From assembly GCA_036259835.1 (NCBI GenBank), contig DATABA010000145.1, positions 1 through 14,757 on the forward strand: 14,757 bases of DNA, in the 5' to 3' direction. Below are positions 5,982-12,964 of this stretch, in pieces. Every line of letters begins with the position of its first letter. Within the stretch, counting starts at the first letter, position 1. The notes under the pieces are model-generated. The model was not told the origin of the DNA and ran no database searches. It saw only the letters and a program-made list of their open reading frames with translations. This DNA is from JALYGK01 sp036259835 (GTDB lineage Bacteria; Actinomycetota; UBA4738). The position numbers and the translations under genes are program-made.

Positions 5982-7180
5982 TACCCCTCGGCCTTGTGCC
6001 GCTCCAGCAGCTGCCGGGCAATGACGATCTTCTGAATCTCGCTGGTGCCCTCGCCGATCAGGAGGAACGGCGCATCCCGGTACAGCCGTTCGATCGTGAA
6101 TTCCTTCGAATACCCGTAGCCGCCGTGTACTCGCAACGCCTCCGTCACGATCTCGTGGCACGCTTCCGTGCAGAAGTACTTCGCCATCCCGGCTTCGAGA
6201 TCGGAGCGTACCCCCGCCGACTTCTTCTTCGCCGCCTGGAGCAGCATGAGGCGCGCCGCTTCGAGTTTGGTTCCCATGTCGGCCAGCTTCTCCTGGATCA
6301 TCTGGTGCTGCGCGATCGGCTTACCGAACGCCTTCCGCTCCTGTGCGTACCGAATCGCCTCTTCGAACGCCCTCGTCGCCAGACCGACCGCCCGCGCCGA
6401 CACGTTGACCCGCCCGACCTCGATTCCGTCCATCACTTGGCGGAAACCGTCCCCCTCATTGCCCAACAGGTTCCCCACGGGAACGCGGTGGTCCTCGAAG
6501 ACCAACTCGGTGGTCTCCACGCCGTGGTAGCCCATCTTCTCGATGTTGGGCGGGATGCTGATTCCTTCGAACTTCCTCGCTTCGGGTTCCTTTTCCACGA
6601 ACAGCAGCGACATCCCGCGGTGCGGTGGGTCGGCTGAGGGGTCGGTCTTGCAGAGAAGCACCACCAGTCCGGCACGAAGGCCATTCGTCACCCACATTTT
6701 CGTGCCGTTCACCACGTAGTCATCGCCGTTCCGAACGGCGCGGCACTGAATCGACTGCACGTCGGAGCCCGCCCCTGGCTCGGACATGGATAGCGCCGCT
6801 CGCAGTTCCCCTGTAGCCATGTGCGGAAGCCACCGCTGCTTCTGTTCGTCGCTCCCGAACTTCTTGAGCAGGTACACCGCCATGAAGTGCGTGTTGAGGA
6901 TCCCGGAAAGCGACATCCAACCGCGCGAGAGCTCCACGCCCGCCAACGCATATGTGAGGAGATCCAGGCCCGCTCCGCCGTGCTCCTCGGGGACCGTGAG
7001 TCCAAAGAGCCCGAGCTCCTTCATCCCTTCGACGATCTTCTCGGGGAATTCGTCTTGATGCTCGAGCTCGTCCGCGACCGGTATCACCTCGCGGTCGACG
7101 AACTCCCGCACCGTCGCGATGACGTCACGCTGTTCATCCGTGAGCTCAATGAGCTCGGTCTCTTTCGTCGAGACCGCCAA
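5981..7180 (-). CDS. Acyl-CoA dehydrogenase (FAD)
   Basis: This 399-residue flavoenzyme oxidises an acyl-CoA to the 2,3-enoyl-CoA and passes electrons to electron-transfer flavoprotein. Signature 1, SMSEPGAGSD, is at 131-140; signature 2, VHGGYGYSKEFTIERLYRD, is at 351-369. The catalytic base is probably E377 in GEGTSEIQ, the position used by medium- and short-chain enzymes. The alternative base position used by isovaleryl-CoA dehydrogenase appears to be G256, so a strict isovaleryl enzyme is less likely. Length is normal; methylsuccinyl-CoA dehydrogenases are usually much longer. The start is TTG at 7180, directly after the lyase TAG, with a strong GGCGGAGG (7189-7196) ending 8 nt upstream. 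It lies between the CitE-like and zinc protein genes, in an order recalling the M. tuberculosis fadE19 region. A short or branched acyl-CoA substrate is inferred. Confidence 0.95.
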   Translation of the reverse strand: MAVSTKETELIELTDEQRDVIATVREFVDREVIPVADELEHQDEFPEKIVEGMKELGLFGLTVPEEHGGAGLDLLTYALAGVELSRGWMSLSGILNTHFMAVYLLKKFGSDEQKQRWLPHMATGELRAALSMSEPGAGSDVQSIQCRAVRNGDDYVVNGTKMWVTNGLRAGLVVLLCKTDPSADPPHRGMSLLFVEKEPEARKFEGISIPPNIEKMGYHGVETTELVFEDHRVPVGNLLGNEGDGFRQVMDGIEVGRVNVSARAVGLATRAFEEAIRYAQERKAFGKPIAQHQMIQEKLADMGTKLEAARLMLLQAAKKKSAGVRSDLEAGMAKYFCTEACHEIVTEALRVHGGYGYSKEFTIERLYRDAPFLLIGEGTSEIQKIVIARQLLERHKAEG

Positions 7181-8152
7181 CTACGACGCCTCCGCCTTGG
7201 TGAAATCCTCGAGCGTCTTCTGCCGCTGCAACCCGGCCGCTTGCCCCCTGGCGGCGAGCTGCTCCGCCATCTTTCGGCTTGCCTCGTCGATCATCTCGCT
7301 GCCGAACATCACGGCCCCACGCCGCTCCACCTCCGTGGCGTGCCGGTACGCCTCGAGCATGGCTTCGGCCTTGTCGTATTCATCTTGCGTGGGCGTGAAG
7401 ACCTCGTTGAGCACGTCGATCTGTCCCGGGTGGAGCGCCCACTTGCCATCGTAGCCAAGCGCCTTCGCGCGCGTTGCCATCTCACGGAAACCGTCGAGGT
7501 CCTTGATCAGCAGGTATGGACCGTCGATGGCCTGGAGGCCGGCGTGACGCGCCGCGATGAGAATCGTCGAAAGGACATGATGCCAGTGATCCCCGGGATA
7601 TCCGGGCATCGGCAGCCCTGCGGTCACCGTGGGAAGCCCGAGCGAAGCGCTCATGTCGGCGGGGCCGAAGATCAAGTCCTCGATTCTCTGCGACGCCACC
7701 GCAATGTCGTTGATGTTCCGCAGGCCCGTCGCGGTCTCGATCTGTACTTCGATCCCGATCCGCTTCTCCAGGCCCGTGCTGTCTTCGATCATCCGAAGCA
7801 GGCTGTCCACGAAGGCGACGTCACTCGCGTACTCGACCTTCGGGACCATCACGCAATCGAGGAACTGGCCCGCGTTCTCGACCACGTCGATGACGTCTCG
7901 ATAACACCACTTCGTGTAGACGCCGTTGATCCGAACGACCACGGTCTTACCCGTCCAGTCACCCTCTTTGAGCGCCTGGACGACGTTCCCGCGCGCCTCT
8001 TCCTTGGCCAGTGGGGCGACGGAGTCCTCGAGGTCCATGAAGACCTCGTCCGCCGGGAGCGACGGCGCCTTGGTGAGCATCTTCGGGGACGAACCCGGAA
8101 CGGACAGGCATGAACGGCGGGGACGCGTCACGCGAGGGATGCTAGTGCTCAA
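7181..8152 (-). CDS. CitE-like CoA-ester lyase (HpcH/HpaI aldolase superfamily)
   Basis: This 323-residue TIM-barrel lyase cleaves a beta-hydroxyacyl-CoA, as citramalyl-CoA, malyl-CoA, beta-methylmalyl-CoA or HMG-CoA lyases do. Seen in order: RPRRSCLSVPGS near the N-terminus, DLEDSVAPLAKEEAR at 40-54, substrate arginine R74 in VVVRING, Mg ligand E139 in IETATG, Mg ligand D166 in GPADMSASLG, and the WALHPGQID loop at 238-246. All key residues are present. The TTG at 8152 overlaps the lipoprotein stop by four bases (TTGA), implying coupling; a GTG at 8131 is an alternative that would fit the usual family N-terminus but lacks a ribosome binding site. In M. tuberculosis the related Rv2498c is a bifunctional lyase of leucine and itaconate breakdown, and its neighbours are the same families as here. 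The exact substrate remains open. Confidence 0.93.
   Translation of the reverse strand: MSTSIPRVTRPRRSCLSVPGSSPKMLTKAPSLPADEVFMDLEDSVAPLAKEEARGNVVQALKEGDWTGKTVVVRINGVYTKWCYRDVIDVVENAGQFLDCVMVPKVEYASDVAFVDSLLRMIEDSTGLEKRIGIEVQIETATGLRNINDIAVASQRIEDLIFGPADMSASLGLPTVTAGLPMPGYPGDHWHHVLSTILIAARHAGLQAIDGPYLLIKDLDGFREMATRAKALGYDGKWALHPGQIDVLNEVFTPTQDEYDKAEAMLEAYRHATEVERRGAVMFGSEMIDEASRKMAEQLAARGQAAGLQRQKTLEDFTKAEAS
7189..7196 (-). promoter_or_regulatory. Ribosome binding site deciding the TTG start of acyl-CoA dehydrogenase
   Basis: GGCGGAGG on the minus strand lies inside the last codons of the lyase gene and ends 8 nt before the TTG at 7180. It makes the rare TTG start credible even though no ATG is available at the junction. 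Confidence 0.6.
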
Positions 8153-9090
8153 GCGTTGGATCCGCCAAAGCCGACGCCGCGCCGGACCTTCTTCACGTTC
8201 TCCACGGTAACCAGCGTGACGTCGACGACCTGACGCCGGGGTACGGGTTCACCTCGCGCCGCTCTGACCGCAGCCTCGACCGCACGACGACCGAGTTCTT
8301 CAGGATCGGTTCGAACGGACCCCTCGAGCCGTCCGGCCTCGATCGCGGCAAGTGCGCGCGCCGATCCACCGACTCCAACGATCGCCACCCGACCAAGGAT
8401 GCCGAGGCGCCTGGCGGCGTGCACCGCACCGAGCGCAATTTCGTCGTTTCCGGCAAGGACGCCCTCGACCTCGGGGTACGACTCGAACACCTCTGCCGCA
8501 ATCGAGGCCGCTTGCTTCACATCGACCTCGGAGGTGCGTTGAACCGTGATGGTCACCGTGGGTGTGCGATCGGCAATTTCCTCGAATCCCTGCTGTACCT
8601 CGACGTCGGACGGACCGAGACGAGATGGGGCGATCGCGGCCGCTGCCCCGGTTCCGCCCATGCGAAAGAACAGGTACTCGGCAGCGAGCCTCCCGGCGAC
8701 GACGTTCTCACTGACCACGGAAGCCGTCGCCTGTGGTTCCGGAGTGGTGTCACCCACTGCAATCACCGGGACGTCGGCCTCTCCCGCTAGTTCGTTTAGC
8801 GCCGCCACACTGACGCCGCCCGCGTCAATGACCAGCGCATCGACTCCCTGGTCGAGCAACCGATCCACCTGCGGCGGCTGATTCGTCGGATTGTCTCGGG
8901 CGTTGCTCACAAGGAGCCGAGCTCCCTGGCGGCGGGCTTCCCGGCGCGCTGCGGTCAACATCTCCCTGAAGAAAGCCGTGTTCGAATTCACGACCGACAT
9001 CCCGACTGTGACTGGCGATGGCTCCTCGGTGCATGCGGGAACCCCGGCAACGACGCACGCGATGACGAGCGCGATTCGTCTCAACGACAC
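8149..9090 (-). CDS. Periplasmic-binding-protein-like lipoprotein (RbsB/Peripla_BP_4 type)
   Basis: This 313-residue protein starts with a short basic tip and hydrophobic stretch (SLRRIALVIACVVAG) and a lipobox ending VPAC, giving lipidated C20. The mature part follows the ribose-binding type I fold: GMSVVNSNTAFFREML at 30-45, DALVIDAGG at 84-92, VPVIAVGD at 107-114, and EGVLAGNDEIALGAVHAARR at 209-228, the family's ND-E-ALGA hallmark. It should bind a small solute outside the membrane. No permease or ATPase of a sugar importer is next to it, so it may serve a distant transporter or act as a sensor. A longer open frame reaches 9249 inside the aminotransferase gene; GTG 9090 is chosen because it puts the signal peptide at the N-terminus. 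No ribosome binding site is seen. It starts 31 bases after the aminotransferase stop and overlaps the lyase start. Confidence 0.88.
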   Translation of the reverse strand: MSLRRIALVIACVVAGVPACTEEPSPVTVGMSVVNSNTAFFREMLTAARREARRQGARLLVSNARDNPTNQPPQVDRLLDQGVDALVIDAGGVSVAALNELAGEADVPVIAVGDTTPEPQATASVVSENVVAGRLAAEYLFFRMGGTGAAAAIAPSRLGPSDVEVQQGFEEIADRTPTVTITVQRTSEVDVKQAASIAAEVFESYPEVEGVLAGNDEIALGAVHAARRLGILGRVAIVGVGGSARALAAIEAGRLEGSVRTDPEELGRRAVEAAVRAARGEPVPRRQVVDVTLVTVENVKKVRRGVGFGGSNA

Positions 9091-9121
9091 TCGGGTCGGA
9101 ACCGGAGGGGGTGCGGGCTGT

Positions 9122-10510
9122 CTACTCGCCCTCCACCTTGGTGGCGGTCGCTCCGCCCGCATCCGGCTCGGCCCCTCGCGTGGTTGCTCGCCCCTTCGAC
9201 GCTGAGAGCGCCGCTTCCGCCAGCACGTCGAGGCCCTCCTCGAGCTCATGGTCCGAGATCACCAACGGAACGAGATGCCGGAGAACGTTGTGGTAGATCC
9301 CACACGACACGGCGACCACACCGCGAGCCATCGCTTCGGTGATGAGCGCGCCCAGGAACTCTTCGTTCGGCTCCTTCGACTCGCGGTCGGTGACGAACTC
9401 GACGCCGATCATCGCCCCAAGGCCGCGAACCTCGCCGACTTCCGGAACCTCCTCCGCCACGTGCTCCCAGCGGGCTCGTATCGTCTTTCCAACCTGTTCG
9501 GCTCTCTCGATCAGACCTTCGTCCTCGATGACGTCCAGGACGGCATTCGCCGCCGCGCACGCCACCGGGTTGCCGACGTACGTACCGCCGATTGCCGAGG
9601 GTCCCGGAGCATCCATGATCTCGGCGCGGCCGACCACAGCCGAGAGCGGATAACCCGAGGCCAGCGCCTTGGCGAGAAGGACGATGTCGGGCTCGATTCC
9701 GAAGTGCTCGGAGGCCAGGAACTTCCCGGTCCGCCCGAAGCCTGACTGGATCTCGTCGGCAATGAGCAAGATCCCGTGGCGTCGGCATATCTCGGCCAGG
9801 CCGGGAAGGAAATCAGCGGTCGGAACGACGAAGCCGCCCTCGCCCTGAACTGGCTCCACCACCGCCGCCGCGACCGATCGCGGGTCGACCACCGTGACAA
9901 AGGCCCGCTCGATTGCCTCGAGGGCCAGCCGGCCCGCCTCCTCGGGATGGGCGCTTCGATATGGGTAGGGGTACGGCAGCCGGTAGACCTCGGGAGCGAA
10001 GGGGCCGAACCCGGTCTTGTAGGGCTTGTGCCGGCTGGTGAGGGTCATCGTGAGGAGCGTCCTACCGTGGAAGCCGCCCTCGAAGCCGACGATGGCGGGG
10101 CGGCCGGTCGCGGCGCGGGCGAACTTCACGGCGTTCTCCACCGCTTCCGCTCCGGAGTTGAAGAAGGCGGCCTTGCGCTCACCGCCCACCAGGCGAACCA
10201 GGCGTTCGGACAGCTCCACGTACGTCTCGTACGGGATCACGGAAAAGTCGGTATGCGAGAAGCGTTCCGCCTGCCGCCGGACCGCCTCGACCACTTTCGG
10301 GTGCGAGTAGCCCACCAGGTGGCACCCCAACCCGCCGGAGAAGTCGAGCATCACGTTGCCGTCCACGTCGGTGACGCGAGCGCCTTCCCCTCGCTCGATC
10401 ACCGCCGGCACGTGGAGATCGAGCGGATCGGCGACCACGCGCTCCTTTCGCTCGATGATCTGTTTCGAATGCGGACCGGGAACGGGCGTGCGCATGTTGA
10501 TGGAAGTCAT
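9122..10510 (-). CDS. Class III aminotransferase, 4-aminobutyrate aminotransferase-like
   Basis: This 462-residue PLP enzyme moves an amino group from an omega- or beta-amino acid to a keto acid. Features in order: NSGAEAVENAVKFAR at 118-132 binding the cofactor phosphate, GFHGRT at 146-151 stacking on the ring, EPVQGEGG at 219-226, IADEIQSGFGRTGK at 250-263 with the ring-nitrogen aspartate D252, the Schiff-base lysine K281 in LLAKALASGYPL, and GTYVGNPVACAA at 309-320. The GabT-like pattern is clear, but the substrate could be 4-aminobutyrate, beta-alanine, beta-aminoisobutyrate or similar. A low-complexity tail of about 28 residues (from about 435) goes beyond the usual domain end. The ATG at 10510 follows a perfect AGGAGG. 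It is the first gene of the six-gene operon and lies 66 bases after the DrrB-like permease, so read-through from that unit is possible. Confidence 0.93.
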   Translation of the reverse strand: MTSINMRTPVPGPHSKQIIERKERVVADPLDLHVPAVIERGEGARVTDVDGNVMLDFSGGLGCHLVGYSHPKVVEAVRRQAERFSHTDFSVIPYETYVELSERLVRLVGGERKAAFFNSGAEAVENAVKFARAATGRPAIVGFEGGFHGRTLLTMTLTSRHKPYKTGFGPFAPEVYRLPYPYPYRSAHPEEAGRLALEAIERAFVTVVDPRSVAAAVVEPVQGEGGFVVPTADFLPGLAEICRRHGILLIADEIQSGFGRTGKFLASEHFGIEPDIVLLAKALASGYPLSAVVGRAEIMDAPGPSAIGGTYVGNPVACAAANAVLDVIEDEGLIERAEQVGKTIRARWEHVAEEVPEVGEVRGLGAMIGVEFVTDRESKEPNEEFLGALITEAMARGVVAVSCGIYHNVLRHLVPLVISDHELEEGLDVLAEAALSASKGRATTRGAEPDAGGATATKVEGE

Positions 10511-10514
10511 TGTT

Positions 10515-10520
10515 CCTCCT
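10515..10520 (-). promoter_or_regulatory. Consensus Shine-Dalgarno before the aminotransferase
   Basis: AGGAGG on the minus strand, four bases before the ATG at 10510. It is the strongest ribosome binding site in the window and contrasts with the neighbouring genes that lack one. Confidence 0.7.
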
Positions 10521-10548
10521 TCAGTGAGGCCGTAGAGAAGCGTACACG

Positions 10549-10564
10549 GGCGCCAATGGGCGCC
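10549..10564. repeat. GGCGCC inverted repeat between the DrrB-like permease and the aminotransferase
   Basis: Two perfect copies of the self-complementary GGCGCC, separated by AATG, can form a 6-base hairpin. It starts 13 bases after the permease stop and lies 39 bases before the aminotransferase start. There is no T-tract on either side, so it is either a weak or Rho-assisted terminator, or an operator for the downstream operon. Confidence 0.45.
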
Positions 10565-10576
10565 TTGCGTTCGACT

Positions 10577-11392
10577 TCAGACCGCTCGTCGGTACAGACG
10601 AACCGCAATCGGCGCGAACAAAACCAGGATGCCGACGCACCAGGTGATCGACTGCCACACATCGGCCGCGACCGGCCCGCCCAGGGTCAGGGCCCGAACC
10701 GCAGACGCCGTTACGGACACCGGCTGATGCTCGGCAAACACCTGCAGCCAGTCCGGCATCGACTCGACCGGGACAAACGCCGAAGACGCGAATACGAGCG
10801 GGGCAAGAACGGGAAACGCCGCGGCCTGAGCGGTTTCCGGATCACCGACCGCGAGCCCCACTGTGGCGAAGATCCACGACATCGCGTATCCGAACAGCAG
10901 CACCAACAGCGCGCCGCCCAACAAATTCACCACGTTCGTATGGATCCGCCACCCGACCAGGAACCCGACGCCCATCATGAGCGCGATCACGAAGATGTTC
11001 CGGAGCAAATCGGCAATGGTGCGGCCGGTGAGAACCGCCGATCGGGCCATCGCCAGCGCGCGGAACCGCTCCATCAGGCCGCTCTTGAGATCACTGGCAA
11101 GCCCGATGGCGGTGGCGATCGATCCGAACACGACCGTCTGGACGAAGATCCCGGGCATCAGGAAGTCCACGTAGGGAATTGGCCCCGGGACCTCGACCGC
11201 CCCGCCGAACACGTACCGGAACATGAGCACGAAGATGACCGGCTGAATGGTGGAGAACACCAACAGCTGGGGAACGCGCCGATACCCGATGAGGTTCCGC
11301 TGCACGATGGCAAATGTGTCGCGAACAACGGAGAAGGGGATGCGAACGTCGCGCGCCTCGCGTTGGGCGACTGCTGTGGATGCCGCACTCAT
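10577..11392 (-). CDS. ABC-2 type transporter permease, DrrB-like
   Basis: This 271-residue membrane protein is the partner of the DrrA-like ATPase next to it. It has the ABC-2 layout of six predicted helices: a cytoplasmic N-terminus of about 45 residues; a first helix around LLVFSTIQPVIFVLMFRYVF; the periplasmic loop with VPGPIPYVDFLMPGI; then FGSIATAIGLASDLKSGLMERF at 89-110, the cytoplasmic coupling region shared by DrrB proteins; and four further hydrophobic segments, with AFPVLAPLVFASSAFVPVESMP in the fourth-fifth region. Such pairs export hydrophobic drugs, antibiotics or lipids. Its ATG overlaps the ATPase stop by four bases (ATGA), so the two proteins are made together. No substrate can be read from sequence, and no biosynthetic cluster is in view. 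Confidence 0.9.
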   Translation of the reverse strand: MSAASTAVAQREARDVRIPFSVVRDTFAIVQRNLIGYRRVPQLLVFSTIQPVIFVLMFRYVFGGAVEVPGPIPYVDFLMPGIFVQTVVFGSIATAIGLASDLKSGLMERFRALAMARSAVLTGRTIADLLRNIFVIALMMGVGFLVGWRIHTNVVNLLGGALLVLLFGYAMSWIFATVGLAVGDPETAQAAAFPVLAPLVFASSAFVPVESMPDWLQVFAEHQPVSVTASAVRALTLGGPVAADVWQSITWCVGILVLFAPIAVRLYRRAV

Positions 11393-12381
11393 GCCGCTCC
11401 CCTTCGAGATCGAGCCGGTGCCGGCTCATCCGGTTGCTCCTCGCCCTCGGCGTGGCGTCCGGTGAGTGCGAGGAACACGTCGTCCAGGCTCGGTTCGCGA
11501 ACCGTCAGGGTGTCCGGCTCCAGGCCGTCGTCTCCCAGGACGCGGAGCGCGGCGATCAGCACCGCGGCGCCCCGATCCGACGTGATCCTGAGGCGATCCT
11601 CCTCTCGTTCGATCCGACCGCCCAGCTGCTGCTGAAGCAATTCGAACGCTCGACCGGCGCGGCCCTCTCCGCGAACCTCCATCTCGATCACCGTGTCCCC
11701 GAGCTCCGCCTTCAACCGTCCCGGTGTGTCGTTCGCGATCACCCGGCCGCCGTCGACGACGGCGACTCGGCTCGCCAGGCGATCCGCTTCCTCGAGGTAC
11801 TGCGTGGTGAGGAGAACTGTGGTGCCTTCGCTCACCAGCTCGCGAATCATGTCCCACAGCTGATTGCGGCTGCTGAGGTCCAGTCCCGTCGTCGGCTCGT
11901 CCAGGAGCAACACCGGGGGCCTGCCCATCAGCGACGCCGCGATGTCCAGCCGGCGCCGCATACCTCCGGAGTAGGTCCGAAGCGGCCGGTCCGCCGCTCC
12001 GGACAGGCCGAATCGGTCCAGCAGCTCCTCCCCTCGCGGCATGATTCGCCGGCGTGGAAGCTGGCTGAGGAGGCCGATCATCCTGAGGTTTTCCCGCCCG
12101 GTCAGGTTCGGGTCAACGGCGGCGTTCTGCCCGGCAAGACCGATTCGCCGCCGGACGGCATCGGGCTCACGGACGACGTCGTGGCCTAGCACGATGGCGC
12201 GGCCGCCATCTGGACGGAGGATGGTGGCGAGCACCCGGACGGCCGTGGTCTTTCCGGCGCCGTTCGGACCGAGCAGCCCGAAAATGGTCCCCGCCCCAAC
12301 CTCGAAGGACACTCCGTCCAGCGCCCGAACCGCGCCGAACCGCTTGACGAGCCCCTCGACGAGAATCGCACCGTCGCCCAC
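11389..12381 (-). CDS. ABC transporter ATP-binding protein, DrrA-like
   Basis: This 330-residue ATPase drives the ABC-2 permease encoded right after it. Walker A GPNGAGKT is at 38-45, Q-loop Q85, signature YSGGMRRR at 137-144 and Walker B VLLLDE at 157-162. Where most ABC ATPases have the switch histidine, the sequence reads TTQYLEEAD with glutamine, as in daunorubicin exporters of the DrrA group. A C-terminal domain of about 100 residues ends with the REPSLDDVFLALTG motif, also typical of DrrA. An open frame runs up to 12645, antisense to the DUF488 gene, but the conserved domain begins near ILVEGLVKRFG. The GTG at 12381 is chosen because TATCAT lies 7 nt before it; a GTG at 12411 is less likely. 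Transcription starts divergently from the DUF488 gene only 21 bases away. Confidence 0.92.
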   Translation of the reverse strand: MGDGAILVEGLVKRFGAVRALDGVSFEVGAGTIFGLLGPNGAGKTTAVRVLATILRPDGGRAIVLGHDVVREPDAVRRRIGLAGQNAAVDPNLTGRENLRMIGLLSQLPRRRIMPRGEELLDRFGLSGAADRPLRTYSGGMRRRLDIAASLMGRPPVLLLDEPTTGLDLSSRNQLWDMIRELVSEGTTVLLTTQYLEEADRLASRVAVVDGGRVIANDTPGRLKAELGDTVIEMEVRGEGRAGRAFELLQQQLGGRIEREEDRLRITSDRGAAVLIAALRVLGDDGLEPDTLTVREPSLDDVFLALTGRHAEGEEQPDEPAPARSRRGAA

Positions 12382-12388
12382 CGCCGCG

Positions 12389-12394
12389 ATGATA
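12389..12394 (-). promoter_or_regulatory. Candidate -10 box for a leaderless DrrA-like transcript
   Basis: On the minus strand this is TATCAT, close to the TATAAT consensus, ending 7 nt before the GTG at 12381. No Shine-Dalgarno sequence is in the spacer. Its outermost base is shared with the AGGAG ribosome binding site (12394-12398) of the divergent DUF488 gene. Confidence 0.55.
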
Positions 12395-12398
12395 GGAG
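12394..12398 (+). promoter_or_regulatory. Ribosome binding site deciding the TTG start of the DUF488 gene
   Basis: AGGAG lies four bases before TTG 12403. The spacing is short, but the site and the fit to the family N-terminus (TIFTIGHG follows at once) make TTG the best start. Because a ribosome binding site is needed on the mRNA, the DUF488 transcript must begin further upstream, inside the DrrA-like gene. Confidence 0.5.
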
Positions 12399-12402
12399 CG
12401 AT

Positions 12403-12930
12403 TTGGAGCACGTCCCGACGATCTTCACGATCGGTCACGGTGCCCGGAGCATCGAGGCCTTTCTTTCGCTTCTGACCGGCTCCGACGTCCGCAGGGTGAT
12501 CGACGTTCGAACCGCGCCGGCGTCCAGAAAGCATCCCCATTTCGCGAAGGACGCGCTGGCGGCGGAGCTGGAGCGGAACGGCGTCGAGTACGTGTGGCGC
12601 AAGGAGCTTGGCGGTTGGCGAAAGCCGGCGCCGGATTCCCGCCACGTCGCGCTCACGTCACCAGGGTTTCGCGGCTACGCCGACCACATGGCGTCCCCCG
12701 AGTTCCGCGACGTGGTGACGTGGCTAATCGAGACCTCGCGGGACACGCCTACCGCGGTGATGTGCGCCGAATCGCTGTGGTGGCGGTGTCACCGGCGCAT
12801 GCTGGCGGACGCTCTTGTCGCCCGGGGATGCGACATCCGGCACATCGTGGAGGGAGGTCGTTTGCAGCCACATCGCCTCCACCCGGCCGCCCGGATGAAC
12901 GGACAGGACGTGATCTACGACCGAACGTGA
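12403..12930 (+). CDS. DUF488 domain protein
   Basis: This 175-residue protein belongs to the DUF488 family, whose biochemical function is not established. The sequence shows the family hallmarks: TIFTIGHGARSIEAFLSLL at 6-24, the VIDVRTAPASRKHPHF strand-loop at 32-47, KELGGWR at 67-73, and the cysteine motifs MCAE at 120-123 and RCHRRML at 128-134. The conserved cysteines, C121 and C129, and H130 suggest a metal or catalytic site. It has no signal peptide or membrane segment. The TTG start follows AGGAG. It is divergent from the DrrA-like gene and convergent with the small helical protein gene, with a GC hairpin between their ends. Some DUF488 members lie near stress or DNA-repair genes, but no role can be assigned here. 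Confidence 0.88.
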   Translation: MEHVPTIFTIGHGARSIEAFLSLLTGSDVRRVIDVRTAPASRKHPHFAKDALAAELERNGVEYVWRKELGGWRKPAPDSRHVALTSPGFRGYADHMASPEFRDVVTWLIETSRDTPTAVMCAESLWWRCHRRMLADALVARGCDIRHIVEGGRLQPHRLHPAARMNGQDVIYDRT

Positions 12931-12935
12931 CAGCG

Positions 12936-12949
12936 CCCCCGTTCGGGGG
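12936..12949. terminator. GC hairpin between convergent genes, possible bidirectional terminator
   Basis: CCCCCG-TT-CGGGGG is a perfect inverted repeat, in practice a 5-base G/C stem with a GTTC loop. It starts five bases after the DUF488 stop and lies 15 bases from the stop of the opposing gene. Neither side has a T-tract, so termination would be of the GC-hairpin type often inferred in actinobacteria. Confidence 0.5.
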
Positions 12950-12964
12950 TCACCGTTGGGAACC

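Noticed and set aside
6821..8113. A 430-codon plus-strand open frame opposite the dehydrogenase and lyase genes
   Set aside because: Low-complexity, leucine- and arginine-rich shadow with no motif; the opposite strand has complete enzymes.
9776..11635. A 619-codon open frame on the plus strand opposite the aminotransferase and DrrB/DrrA-like genes
   Set aside because: It is antisense to three genes with intact catalytic motifs, its product is rich in arginine, histidine and glutamine with no recognisable domain, and long antisense frames are expected in GC-rich DNA.
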